Assembly: GCF_000224515.1 (NCBI RefSeq)
Contig: NZ_AGAF01000229.1
Span: 1-64,000 of the forward strand
Length of the DNA: 64,000 bases
Direction of reading: 5' to 3'
Source: Desulfosporosinus sp. OT
GTDB taxonomy: Bacteria > Bacillota > Desulfitobacteriia > Desulfitobacteriales > Desulfitobacteriaceae
A program made the translations under genes and the position numbers. Position 1 is the stretch's first letter; every line of letters begins with the position of its first letter. Below, one piece after another: positions 8,092 to 16,720 of this stretch. A model generated the notes under the pieces. It searched no databases. It was not told the origin of the DNA and saw only the letters and a list, made by a program, of their open reading frames with translations.

Positions 8092-8547
8092 CTATTCTTC
8101 GGCTGCTTCCTTGATTGCGTGGACTATTTTGTTATATCCGGTACATCTGCATAGGTTACCTGAGATGGCAATTTTGATTTCTTCTTCAGATGGATTGGAA
8201 TTTGCCATCAAGAGTGCTTTGGCAGACATCAGCATTCCTGGCGTGCAGTAGCCACACTGGATCGCGCCATTATTAATAAATGATTCCTGTAATCTGTCCA
8301 TCTGTCCATTCTTTTCTAAAGCTTCGATGGTCAAGATTTCCTGCCCGTGAATTTGAGGTGCAAGAACTAGGCAGGAATTTACCGCCTTGCCGTTCATGAT
8401 CACAGTACAGGAGCCGCATTCACCCTCGCCACAGCCCTCTTTTGTCCCTGTCAAACCCAGTTTCCCTCTCAATAAATCAACCAATCTCATAGTTGGACAA
8501 ATGTCCATTTGATATTCTTCACCATTGACCTTAAACTCGATTTGCAA
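8092..8547 (-). CDS. 2Fe-2S subunit of a molybdenum hydroxylase (XdhC/CoxS type)
   Basis: The 151-residue protein carries both [2Fe-2S] clusters of xanthine-dehydrogenase-family small subunits: a plant-ferredoxin-type set C39, C44, C47, C59 (GCGEGECGSC) and a second set C98, C101, C133, C135 (IQCGYCTPG and NLCRCTGY). It passes electrons from the molybdenum site to FAD. The start is TTG at 8547. It lies 61 bases downstream of the catalytic subunit gene and is clearly its partner. The FAD subunit expected beside them is absent here; a candidate lies at 32332-33228. Confidence 0.94.
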   Translation of the reverse strand: MQIEFKVNGEEYQMDICPTMRLVDLLRGKLGLTGTKEGCGEGECGSCTVIMNGKAVNSCLVLAPQIHGQEILTIEALEKNGQMDRLQESFINNGAIQCGYCTPGMLMSAKALLMANSNPSEEEIKIAISGNLCRCTGYNKIVHAIKEAAEE

Positions 8548-8608
8548 TGCCTAACACCTCTTGTCTCTTATACAATGACAATTTTCATATCTTAATTCCC
8601 CAAATATA

Positions 8609-10855
8609 TTACAATGCCGCTAAAATTTTTTCCGGTGTGAGAGGCATATCGGACAATGAAGTCCCCAAGGCATTATTTACGGCATTTATTACCGCTGCTG
8701 CAACAGGGACAAAGGCTATTTCCCCTACACTTTTTGCCCCATAGGGACCTTCATCCCCTCCCTGTTCAATCAAAAGCGTTTTTACAGTGGGCATATCCGG
8801 CGCATTAATTACATGATAATTTGCTAAGCTGCTGTTAAGTATTCTTCCGTCGTTACCTATTTTTATTTCTTCATATAATGCATAACCTATTCCCATTTGT
8901 ACGCCCCCTTGGATCTGCCCTTCAACCATTCCAGGGTTAATGGCTTTTCCAATATCATGAACTGCAAGATAATCTGACACTCTAACCCTTCCGGTCAGGG
9001 TGTCCACCTCAACTTCAGCAAAGTGTACAGCATAGACACCAGGATTAGATGTTCCATGATAGGTGTGCGTAATGACGATATCCGTATTATCCTTAGTTTT
9101 AGCCGTTGTTGCTATTTCACGATAACTTATGGTCTGTTGCTGATGGCCACTAATCCCTACCGTACCATTAGCAACTTCTAAATACTGTTTAGGCTTTCGA
9201 AAAATAAGGGACGCACATTCTAGTATTTTTTCCTTTACTCTCTTAGCTACTTCATAGGCACAAGCACCACAAATATAGGTTACTCTGCTGCCATAAGAGC
9301 CAAAATCATAAGGGCCGTTTTCCGTATCTGCTTCCAAAACGGTAATATTGCTAGGATCAATATCTAATACCTCTGCAGTGATCAGTTTAATCGATGTAAT
9401 CGTCCCACAACCTAAATCATGCAGACCAGTATTCAAAATAAAACTGCCATCCTCATTCATCTTGAGGGTCATTGTACTATGTTCAGGAAAGCCACCATAC
9501 ATCCCATTTTTATGTGCTGCACAAGCTAATCCTACACCCCGCCGATATCTTCCTTTATCTGGCATTCTGTAATATCTTTCATTCCAACCAAATCTGGCAG
9601 CCCCTTTCTCCAAACACTCAATTACGCGAGCGTTTCCCAATGAAAACGAGGATGCTTTGTCTCTGTCATAGGGATGGACAAGATTCTTGCGCCTGAATTC
9701 TACGAGATCCATAACTAACCTTTTGGCAACTGCGTTCATATGGATTTCCAGGGCAGTCATTATTTCTGGAGCTCCCCACCCTCTGGCGCCACCTGCGACA
9801 GGTGTATTGGTGTAAACAATCTTACCCTGATGTTGGTAGTAAGGAATTCTATATAATCTACAAATTTTTTTAGACATGGCATAAGCATTATCTACTGAAC
9901 TGGTAGCATAAGCTCCAGCATCTAAAACGGTATCTACGATACAATCTTCCAGAATTCCATCCTTTGTAACACTGGTTTTTATCGTTGTACTCGTTGCTGG
10001 TCTGGTCATGGTCGCCATAATACATTCTTTTCGATCGAAAATCAACTTGACAGGACGTCTAACTTCCTTTGCCAAAAAGGCAGTAATTGGCTCGATGATC
10101 GCTTCTTGCTTTCCTCCGAAAGAACCTCCCATGGGCATTTTAATAACTCTAACCTTGTTATAACTTAATTCAAGCAAATCCGCTACAATCGTTCTTACGC
10201 CAAAGGCACCTTGGCAACCTGCCCAGATGGTGAGCTTCCCTGCGCTATTATAATCTGCTACACAGACATGCGTTTCGATTGTCGCATGGTGCACCTTTTG
10301 AGTACGTGTTGTTGTCTCCACTTCCACACTATCATTAGAAACTAACACCTGCTCCCCTAGTTGATAGTCATATTGATAGATCAGATTACCATCAGGATGA
10401 ATTTTAGTTTTCTCATCTAGCAACGCTGCTTCAGGAGTACTTAAAACAGGCAGCACCTCATAATCCACTTGAATAAGTGAGATGGCATCTTTAGCAGTTT
10501 CAAGGCTGGTAGCAACAACAGCTGCAACCCGATCCCCAACAAACCTTACTTTTTCTGTAAAGAGACGCTCATCCTCCAGGCAAAAATCCTGGTCAGGTAT
10601 GATTCTATAGCGGCTATACGTTTTGTTCGGTGTATTTAAATGGGTGAAAACTCTTATCACACCCGGCAGTGTTTCTGCTTTGCTTGTATCGATATTTTTG
10701 ATAATTCCATGTGCTATCGGACTTAAAAGTAACTTTGCATACACCATTTTGGGCAGATTCAAATCGCTGACATAGACTAATTCTCCTCTCACCTTTTGAG
10801 GTGCGTCATGAATTGGATACGTCTGTCCAACATATTTAAAATCTTTGGTCAACAT
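8609..10855 (-). CDS. Molybdopterin subunit of a xanthine-dehydrogenase-family enzyme
   Basis: The 748-residue protein has the aldehyde oxidase/xanthine dehydrogenase a/b hammerhead domain in about the first 130 residues and the cofactor-binding domains after it, with GGSFGGKQ at about 243-250, GGARGWGAPE, and the presumed catalytic glutamate E712 in AKSVGEIAF. Such enzymes hydroxylate aldehydes or N-heterocycles at Mo-cytosine-dinucleotide. The substrate cannot be read from sequence; the place beside the histidine pathway suggests an imidazole or other heterocycle. The ATG at 10855 has AAGGGG in front. It is the first of two genes with the Fe-S subunit. No Mo-cofactor maturation gene is in the window. 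Confidence 0.92.
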   Translation of the reverse strand: MLTKDFKYVGQTYPIHDAPQKVRGELVYVSDLNLPKMVYAKLLLSPIAHGIIKNIDTSKAETLPGVIRVFTHLNTPNKTYSRYRIIPDQDFCLEDERLFTEKVRFVGDRVAAVVATSLETAKDAISLIQVDYEVLPVLSTPEAALLDEKTKIHPDGNLIYQYDYQLGEQVLVSNDSVEVETTTRTQKVHHATIETHVCVADYNSAGKLTIWAGCQGAFGVRTIVADLLELSYNKVRVIKMPMGGSFGGKQEAIIEPITAFLAKEVRRPVKLIFDRKECIMATMTRPATSTTIKTSVTKDGILEDCIVDTVLDAGAYATSSVDNAYAMSKKICRLYRIPYYQHQGKIVYTNTPVAGGARGWGAPEIMTALEIHMNAVAKRLVMDLVEFRRKNLVHPYDRDKASSFSLGNARVIECLEKGAARFGWNERYYRMPDKGRYRRGVGLACAAHKNGMYGGFPEHSTMTLKMNEDGSFILNTGLHDLGCGTITSIKLITAEVLDIDPSNITVLEADTENGPYDFGSYGSRVTYICGACAYEVAKRVKEKILECASLIFRKPKQYLEVANGTVGISGHQQQTISYREIATTAKTKDNTDIVITHTYHGTSNPGVYAVHFAEVEVDTLTGRVRVSDYLAVHDIGKAINPGMVEGQIQGGVQMGIGYALYEEIKIGNDGRILNSSLANYHVINAPDMPTVKTLLIEQGGDEGPYGAKSVGEIAFVPVAAAVINAVNNALGTSLSDMPLTPEKILAAL

Positions 10856-10954
10856 GCTCACCCCTTGCTGCTTTAACTCGTTTTACAATCTTCAGTTAGA
10901 TTTAAAGTTCACGCCCTAAACGGAGAAGTTGCCCAAAGAGAGAAAAATTAGAAA

Positions 10955-11029
10955 TCCGCATGAACACTAGGTTTTTGGTAGATTGAGATGCTACTCCAAA
11001 TTAACCAAAATAACATGGTATCATGCGGA
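10955..11029. repeat. Imperfect 75-bp inverted repeat
   Basis: TCCGCATGA and TCATGCGGA form the outer arms. Further partial pairing (TTTTTGGT with ACCAAAA) lies inside. It sits between hutI and the molybdopterin subunit gene and could be a terminator, a small mobile hairpin element or an operator; the sequence does not decide. Confidence 0.5.
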
Positions 11030-11093
11030 AATGTGTATTAGAAGCTGAAACGTGCTCGGAAACACTATTCGGTTAGCAATATTATATGTCAGG

Positions 11094-12365
11094 TTATGAC
11101 GAGGTACAAGCACTCCAAACTACTCTGCCTCGTTTAATCACCCTCTCAACCGGGTTGCTACCGAAATGGTAAGGTAAATAATTCAGATTAGGAACGTCAA
11201 GTATAAGAACATCTCCCTGCTTCCCTACTTCCAAACTGCCCACCAGATTAGACTTTCCAATGGCATGAGCTGCATTAATAGTGACTGCAGTCAAAGCTTC
11301 TTCTGGGGTAAGACGGAGATAGAGACAGGCAAGGGTTATGACTAAGGGCATGGATTCCGTAGGGGAAGACCCTGGATTGGAATCAGTTGCCAAAGCTACG
11401 GGGACTCCGGCACTAATCATGGCCCTTGCTCGAGCATACGAATTTTTGGCTAGGTTAAACGAAGTTGATGGAAGCAGTACTGCAATGACTCCTTGTTTAG
11501 CCAGTGCAGCTATTCCTTCATCCGAGGCTTGAAGAAGATGCTCGGCACTAGTTACCTTCAGTTTCGCCGCTAATTCTGCTCCTCCGGCTGGGGCTAATTC
11601 ATCGGCATGGATCTTCAGCTTAAAGTGAAGTTGTTTAGCTTTGGCTAAAATCCTCTCACTTGAGTTAAGACTAAAAACACCAGGCTCACAAAAGACATCA
11701 CAAAACTCCGCTTGGCCCTGAGCAGCAATTTGGGGCAACACATCATTAATAAGATAATTTGTAAACTCTTCTTCGTTATAACCCGGTGGAACGGCATGAG
11801 CACCCATGAAAGTTGATACTAAGTCGATTACCTGTTCATTATCTAGTTCTTTAATGAGACGCAAAGCCCTCATTTCTTCCTCTAACGTTAATCCATAACC
11901 ACTCTTTACCTCAGCGGTTGTCGTTCCCAGACTTAGCATCGTCTGAAGTCGGCGACTGGTTTGAGCTTTAATCTCTTCATCCGTGGCCTGCTTCGTACTC
12001 CGAACCGTTGAAAGGATTCCCCCGCCCTGTTTTAGGATCTCTAAATAGGGGACACCTTTAAGTTTCAAAGACAACTCATTTTCCCGCGAGCCAGCATAGA
12101 TAACGTGCGTATGAGGATCAACAAACCCAGGGGTAACAACCTTTCCTTTGGCGCATATTTGTATCGTTTCAGGTCCTACACAGCCACCCGCTAGAAGTTC
12201 CTCCGTTGTGCCTATCGCAGTAATCTTTCCCTCTCGAATGGCGACGGCACCATCTTTAATCGGACTAATCTCGGACATACCCTCCCCGCGAGCCGGACAT
12301 CCAGAATGACCCATCATCGTCGCCATCATATCAGCAGAATGGATCAATATATCCGCATACATCAC
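11094..12365 (-). CDS. hutI: Imidazolonepropionase (HutI)
   Basis: HutI opens the ring of 4-imidazolone-5-propionate to give N-formiminoglutamate, the third step of histidine breakdown. The 423-residue amidohydrolase shows the metal-binding DPHTHVIYAGSRENE segment (H85, H87), EVKSGYGL, IHADELAPAGGAELAA and ALATDSNPG, all typical of HutI. The start may be the GTG at 12365 or the ATG next to it; both follow AAGGAGG. About 250 bases of repeat-like non-coding DNA separate it from ftcD upstream, so it may be at the end of the same transcript or have its own promoter. Confidence 0.95.
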   Translation of the reverse strand: MMYADILIHSADMMATMMGHSGCPARGEGMSEISPIKDGAVAIREGKITAIGTTEELLAGGCVGPETIQICAKGKVVTPGFVDPHTHVIYAGSRENELSLKLKGVPYLEILKQGGGILSTVRSTKQATDEEIKAQTSRRLQTMLSLGTTTAEVKSGYGLTLEEEMRALRLIKELDNEQVIDLVSTFMGAHAVPPGYNEEEFTNYLINDVLPQIAAQGQAEFCDVFCEPGVFSLNSSERILAKAKQLHFKLKIHADELAPAGGAELAAKLKVTSAEHLLQASDEGIAALAKQGVIAVLLPSTSFNLAKNSYARARAMISAGVPVALATDSNPGSSPTESMPLVITLACLYLRLTPEEALTAVTINAAHAIGKSNLVGSLEVGKQGDVLILDVPNLNYLPYHFGSNPVERVIKRGRVVWSACTSS

Positions 12366-12404
12366 AAAAATACCTCCTTGTAATTGTCAACCCCGTTCCC
12401 AGCC

Positions 12405-12612
12405 CCACGGCGCAGCATCGAAGCAAAGGTACGATTTGCTTAGAGAGCACTTTAGCGGAATTGCGTCAATGAGCGCAGACGATAAGGCGTTAAGAAACGT
12501 GAAGGTTCACATACAGAACAACCAAGAGGTTCCGCGTTTTAGTCTTAACGTCAAGCGAATAGCAATGCAGCGTGTGCGAACGGGCAATCGCACCTCTGCT
12601 CGACCCAAGCCG
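12405..12612. repeat. Dispersed intergenic repeat, copy A
   Basis: This stretch aligns by eye with 14470-14664: shared blocks include GAGCACTTTAG, GAATTGCGT, GGCGTTAAGAAACG, GCGAATAGCAATGCA and CGTGTGCGA in the same order. Similarity is roughly three quarters. Its first part (CAGCATCGAAGCAAAGG) also resembles 14178-14245. No protein is convincing in it. It fills the gap between ftcD and hutI. Confidence 0.75.
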
Positions 12613-12613
12613 T

Positions 12614-13510
12614 CTAGAATCCAAACACGTGCTTCTCTAAGATCTGCTCGTTTGAGAATTCATGCAGGCCTAAATAGTAAGTTGCCACATCCATCATAGC
12701 ATCCAGCGGAACAAGTCCCACAATTTCGCTGCCGACTATAGGTACACCAAAATGGGCTGCTTCAGCTTTAATAAATTCTAAGGCTCGATACAACGGGGTC
12801 CCTTGGGTATCCACCATATTCATCGAGATCTGCACAATCCCTTGCTCGGAAAGATCAATTCCCAAGGCTTTGACATTGACAAAGCCCCCTGAACTCCCTC
12901 GAATTCCTTTAGCAATAGCCTTACCAATTTCCATATTAGTTGTCCCCAGATTTACGTTAAACGCCACAAGGGGCGGACGAGCTCCAATGGCAATGGCGCC
13001 AGCTTTTCCTAAGACCTTGGGTCCATAATCCGGAGTACGCTCAGGGGTCTTAATACTCTCCTTTAATCCTTCATATTGTCCTCTGCGTACATCGGCCAAG
13101 TTGCGGCGTTCGGGTCTAATGGCAGCCTTCTCATAGAGAAAGACTGGAATCATCAATTCTCGTCCAACACGTTCACCTAATGTTTTAGCCAAATCGACGC
13201 ATTCGTCCATAGACATTCCACGCACGGGGACAAAGGGGCAAACATCTGTCGCTCCCATCCGAGGATGTTCCCCCTGATGCTGATTAAGATCAATCTTTTC
13301 CGCAGCTTTGCTAATTAGTCTCCAAGCAGCTTCAAGAACCTTCTCAGGCTCGCCGATCATGCTGATAACCGTTCTGTTGTGATCCGCATTACTAGAGTAA
13401 TCCAACAAGGTTACCCCCGGTACTTGTCTCACCTCGGCAACAATCTCTTCAACGACATCCAGCCGCCTACCCTCACTAATGTTAGGAATACATTCCACAA
13501 CTTTTACCAC
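12614..13510 (-). CDS. ftcD: Glutamate formimidoyltransferase (FtcD N-domain type)
   Basis: This enzyme moves the formimino group of formiminoglutamate to tetrahydrofolate and releases glutamate. The 298-residue protein starts VVECIPNISEGRR and has YSSNADHNRTVISM and HPRMGATDVCPFVPV, all typical of the formiminotransferase domain; it is the stand-alone form, the cyclodeaminase being the separate gene just upstream. The start is GTG at 13510, with GGAGGG inside the end of the cyclodeaminase gene; the two genes are only three bases apart and surely co-translated. Confidence 0.95.
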   Translation of the reverse strand: MVKVVECIPNISEGRRLDVVEEIVAEVRQVPGVTLLDYSSNADHNRTVISMIGEPEKVLEAAWRLISKAAEKIDLNQHQGEHPRMGATDVCPFVPVRGMSMDECVDLAKTLGERVGRELMIPVFLYEKAAIRPERRNLADVRRGQYEGLKESIKTPERTPDYGPKVLGKAGAIAIGARPPLVAFNVNLGTTNMEIGKAIAKGIRGSSGGFVNVKALGIDLSEQGIVQISMNMVDTQGTPLYRALEFIKAEAAHFGVPIVGSEIVGLVPLDAMMDVATYYLGLHEFSNEQILEKHVFGF

Positions 13511-13513
13511 TTA

Positions 13514-14149
13514 TTATATCCCTCCAAGTCGACTCATCAAGCTTGCCTGGCATTCCTCAAATAACCGATTTCCCTCTTCACGTAAAGTATGGCTTTCAGC
13601 CAGTAAAGCCTCTTTTGTCTTAGGTTCCTTTAACCCTAAGGCATTAATCTGGACATTATAGAGAGCCCCTTCTAAGCCGGACTTGAACATCAGGGCTGCA
13701 ACTCCCATGTCACTCAAGGCGTTCGGATTTCCAATGGTTAACAAGTTTGGCATTTCACACAGTCCCGCCAAGCATTTCTTAGCTGTTTGCAAAGGAATCT
13801 CCGCAGCCTTGAACGTCGCCTTTTCTATAGCCTCTCTCCGAATCAGTTTCTCTTCATCGCTATTCTTAGGAAGACTCAAGGCCTCCATAACTATGTTAAA
13901 GCCTTGCGTATCCTCATCCACAAGTGTCAATAACAATTCTTGCTTGGCCACAGCAACTTCCAATAAAGACTTTATCTTATCTTGCACAGCGAAAAACTTT
14001 TCCCGCCCCAGCGTCAAACGACAAACCATAGCCACAAGCGCATATCCTTGAGCGCCAGCGTAAGCAGCCACACTTCCGCCGCCCGGTGCCGGCGAAGTCG
14101 AAGCCACCTCCTGGGCAAATTCGCCTAAACTCATATCCTTCAGATCCAT
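13514..14149 (-). CDS. fchA: Formimidoyltetrahydrofolate cyclodeaminase (FchA)
   Basis: FchA converts 5-formimino-tetrahydrofolate to 5,10-methenyl-tetrahydrofolate and ammonia, so histidine carbon enters the one-carbon pool. The 211-residue protein has the family's glycine-rich start (TSPAPGGGSVAAYAGA), the LTLGREKF segment and the SDMGVAALMF region. The ATG at 14149 follows GGAAGGGAG; the longer in-frame frame up to 14212 overlaps repeat-like DNA and is rejected. It is directly followed by ftcD. With the corrinoid methyltransferase genes upstream, both arms of this locus deliver one-carbon units to folate. Confidence 0.95.
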   Translation of the reverse strand: MDLKDMSLGEFAQEVASTSPAPGGGSVAAYAGAQGYALVAMVCRLTLGREKFFAVQDKIKSLLEVAVAKQELLLTLVDEDTQGFNIVMEALSLPKNSDEEKLIRREAIEKATFKAAEIPLQTAKKCLAGLCEMPNLLTIGNPNALSDMGVAALMFKSGLEGALYNVQINALGLKEPKTKEALLAESHTLREEGNRLFEECQASLMSRLGGI

Positions 14150-14177
14150 TATCCCAGCTCCCTTCCTTTGTTTCGAC

Positions 14178-14245
14178 CAGCCTTCACGACGCAACACCGA
14201 AGCAAGGTGCATTTTTGCCTAAAGAGCCGACCCGCGTCATTATGA
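14178..14245. repeat. Partial copy of the hut intergenic repeat
   Basis: The block CACGACGCAACACCGAAGCA, followed by GGTGCATTTTTGCC and AAAGAGC, parallels the beginning of copy A (CACGGCGCAGCATCGAAGCA). It breaks off after about 65 bases. Confidence 0.55.
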
Positions 14246-14469
14246 TATGCTGTACAATTCCACAACTCCAATACCTTCAATGAATGACCTAATGAGACCA
14301 ACATAAGGAATTTCTTAGTCTAGAGAGTAAAGTAAAGTAGAACTACACGGGTATAAGCAAGTATGCAAGTAAGAACCGTCCCCACTTGTACGCGCTTGCA
14401 CTAAACACTCACTTTCGCGCCAAGTGTATTGGCGTTAAAACGCAAACAGCATCATAAACTCTCCCGTCG

Positions 14470-14664
14470 TCGTCCACCCCGTTCGACCCAAGCTCAGAGG
14501 AAGTTTCTTAGCTTAGGGAGCACTTTAGTGGAATTGCGTGAATGAGCGTAGACGATAGGGCGTTAAGAAACGCAACGGTTCACAGGCAGAAAAGCCCAGA
14601 GGTTTTGCGCTTTTGCCTTAGCGACAAGCGAATAGCAATGCAACGTGTGCGAGCGGGCTAAGAT
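14470..14664. repeat. Dispersed intergenic repeat, copy B
   Basis: The counterpart of the copy at 12405-12612: GGAGCACTTTAGTGGAATTG, GGGCGTTAAGAAACG, GCGAATAGCAATGCA and CGTGTGCGAGCGGGC occur in the same order and orientation. It ends a few bases beyond the hutU stop. Confidence 0.75.
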
Positions 14665-14671
14665 ACTTCTC

Positions 14672-16696
14672 TCACCCAAACAGCTTATTAACCAACTCAT
14701 CAATTAACTCATCTTTTGGTATAAAGGGCACTGTAACATGTCCTGAACCCTTATAACGTTCATTGAACTCGATACTAGTTTCGATGGAATGTTCATTTCT
14801 GGCCCAAGACCGACGAGCCACTCCACCCATCACATCCCACAAGAGAGCTGATTTAATAATATTATCTACTCGCTCGCTTCCGTCTAACACTAAGCCGAAT
14901 CCACCGTTAATGGCTTTGCCAATCCCGACGCCCCCTCCGTTGTGGAGGGATACTAGACTCATCCCTCGGGCAGCATCTCCTGCAAAACTTTGGACAGCCA
15001 TATCAGCCATGACATTACTACCATCTTTAATATTTGCTGTTTCCCTAAATGGAGAATCCGTTCCACTAACGTCGTGATGATCCCGCCCAAGCATAACTGG
15101 ACTAATCTCTCCATTGCGAATCATTTCATTAAATTTGAGCGCAATTTTAATCCGCCCTTCGGCGTCCTGATAAAGAATTCTAGCTTGCGTGCCGACGACA
15201 AGTTTATTTTTTTCAGCATCTTTAATCCAAATATAGTTGTCGCGATCTTGGCCTCGACGATTTGGATCGATACAGGCCATCGCCGCTTCGTCAGTTTTGC
15301 GCAGATCGTCTTTTTTGCCGCTGAGACAAACCCACCGAAAGGGCCCATACCCGTAATCAAAGAGCTCCGGCCCCATAATATCTTCAACATAGGACGGGAA
15401 AATAAAGCCATCTTTTTCGTCCACGCCATTTTTGGATATTTCTTGGACACCTGCATCATAAATGGCCTTCATAAAAGAATTCCCATAATCAAAGAAATAG
15501 GTTCCTCTTTTTACCAGAGCACTGATTAACTCGTAATGGCGAATTAAACTCCGGTCAACCAGTTTATTAAATTCAACCCGATCCGAGCCAAGTAATCTGG
15601 TCCGCTCTTCAAACGTGACACCCTGCGGACAATAACCTCCATCATAGACAACATGGCAGGAGGTCTGATCGGAAAGTAAATCCACTTTAATGTTGTGCTG
15701 AACAGCATACTCCAATAAATCAACGACATTGCCCTGATAAGCAATAGACATCGGTTCTTTCTTCTGCACATATTCAGCTGCAAGACGAAAGACTTCCTCA
15801 AGATCTGCAGACATTTTACTAACCCAACCCTGCTCATAGCGGGTTCTTATTCTTGACTCATCAACTTCAGCAATAATGCCTACGCCTTGAGCTATTTCCA
15901 CGGATTTAGGCTGTGCCCCACTCATGCCTCCCAGACCAGAAGAGATAAACAAATATCCTTTCAGATCTTCATCGTGTGGGATTCCTAACTTCAGTCTCCC
16001 CGCATTTAGCAAAGTGTTGAAAGTTCCATGCACAATTCCCTGCGGTCCAATATACATCCAGCCACCAGCTGTCATCTGGCCATAGTTTGCCACACCCATT
16101 TGCTCAGCAATTTCCCAATCCCTCTGATTGTCAAACATACCGACCATTAAAGCGTTGGTAATGATCACCCTCGGCGCTTCTGGTCGAGATGGAAATAATC
16201 CAACTGGGTGGCCGGATTCCACGACTAACGTCTGCTGATCTGTCAATACTTTAAGATATTTTTTGATTAGCCGATACTGTAACCAGTTTTGGCAGACACT
16301 TCCTGTCTCGCCGTAGGTTACAAGCTCATAGGGATAAAGGGCTACATCAAAATCTAAGTTATTCTCAATCATAACCTGGAAGGCCTTACCTTCAATACAG
16401 TTCCCTTTATATTCATCAATTGGTTTCCCATACAATCGTCCAACCGGACGGAAACGATAGGCATAAATCCGACCTCTGGTCCGTAATTCTTCCAGAAATT
16501 CCGGGGCTAATTTTTCGTGGAGTTCTTCGGGTACATAACGCAAAGCATTTTTTAAGGCGATCTTTGTCTGAGCCAGAGTTAGGCTGAACCCTCTGTCTGG
16601 AGCCCTTCTGATTCCTTCTATAAATTCCGGCTTATCTGGCAGTTCGGATTCTAATTTTACCGTCATGGCTTGCGAAATGTCATAATTATTAATCAT
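14672..16696 (-). CDS. hutU: Urocanate hydratase (HutU), long form
   Basis: Urocanate hydratase adds water to urocanate to give imidazolonepropionate, using tightly bound NAD. The protein shows the family blocks GLGGMSGAQPK, QTSCHVVYDGGYCPQGV, FFDYGNSFMKAIYDAGV, GYGPFRWVCLSGK and LGRDHHDVSGTDSPFRET. At 674 residues it is longer than the usual form of about 555, with an extended N-terminus; long forms are known in some Clostridia and spirochaetes. An AAGGGGG site precedes the ATG. It begins 24 bases after hutH. A thiourocanate-acting relative cannot be ruled out by eye. Confidence 0.94.
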   Translation of the reverse strand: MINNYDISQAMTVKLESELPDKPEFIEGIRRAPDRGFSLTLAQTKIALKNALRYVPEELHEKLAPEFLEELRTRGRIYAYRFRPVGRLYGKPIDEYKGNCIEGKAFQVMIENNLDFDVALYPYELVTYGETGSVCQNWLQYRLIKKYLKVLTDQQTLVVESGHPVGLFPSRPEAPRVIITNALMVGMFDNQRDWEIAEQMGVANYGQMTAGGWMYIGPQGIVHGTFNTLLNAGRLKLGIPHDEDLKGYLFISSGLGGMSGAQPKSVEIAQGVGIIAEVDESRIRTRYEQGWVSKMSADLEEVFRLAAEYVQKKEPMSIAYQGNVVDLLEYAVQHNIKVDLLSDQTSCHVVYDGGYCPQGVTFEERTRLLGSDRVEFNKLVDRSLIRHYELISALVKRGTYFFDYGNSFMKAIYDAGVQEISKNGVDEKDGFIFPSYVEDIMGPELFDYGYGPFRWVCLSGKKDDLRKTDEAAMACIDPNRRGQDRDNYIWIKDAEKNKLVVGTQARILYQDAEGRIKIALKFNEMIRNGEISPVMLGRDHHDVSGTDSPFRETANIKDGSNVMADMAVQSFAGDAARGMSLVSLHNGGGVGIGKAINGGFGLVLDGSERVDNIIKSALLWDVMGGVARRSWARNEHSIETSIEFNERYKGSGHVTVPFIPKDELIDELVNKLFG

Positions 16697-16720
16697 GGCA
16701 GGAACCCCCTTAACAAATCA

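Larger units (their letters stand above)
14150..14671. other. Non-coding gap between hutU and fchA
   Basis: This 520-base gap holds a partial repeat copy (14178-14245), about 200 bases with no clear structure, and the fuller repeat copy B (14470-14664). No sigma-54 or convincing sigma-A promoter was found, so fchA may depend on read-through from hutU. Confidence 0.5.

Noticed and set aside
12436..12699. Plus-strand 87-codon frame in the repeat
   Set aside because: It lies within the dispersed repeat and runs into ftcD; no ribosome-binding site.
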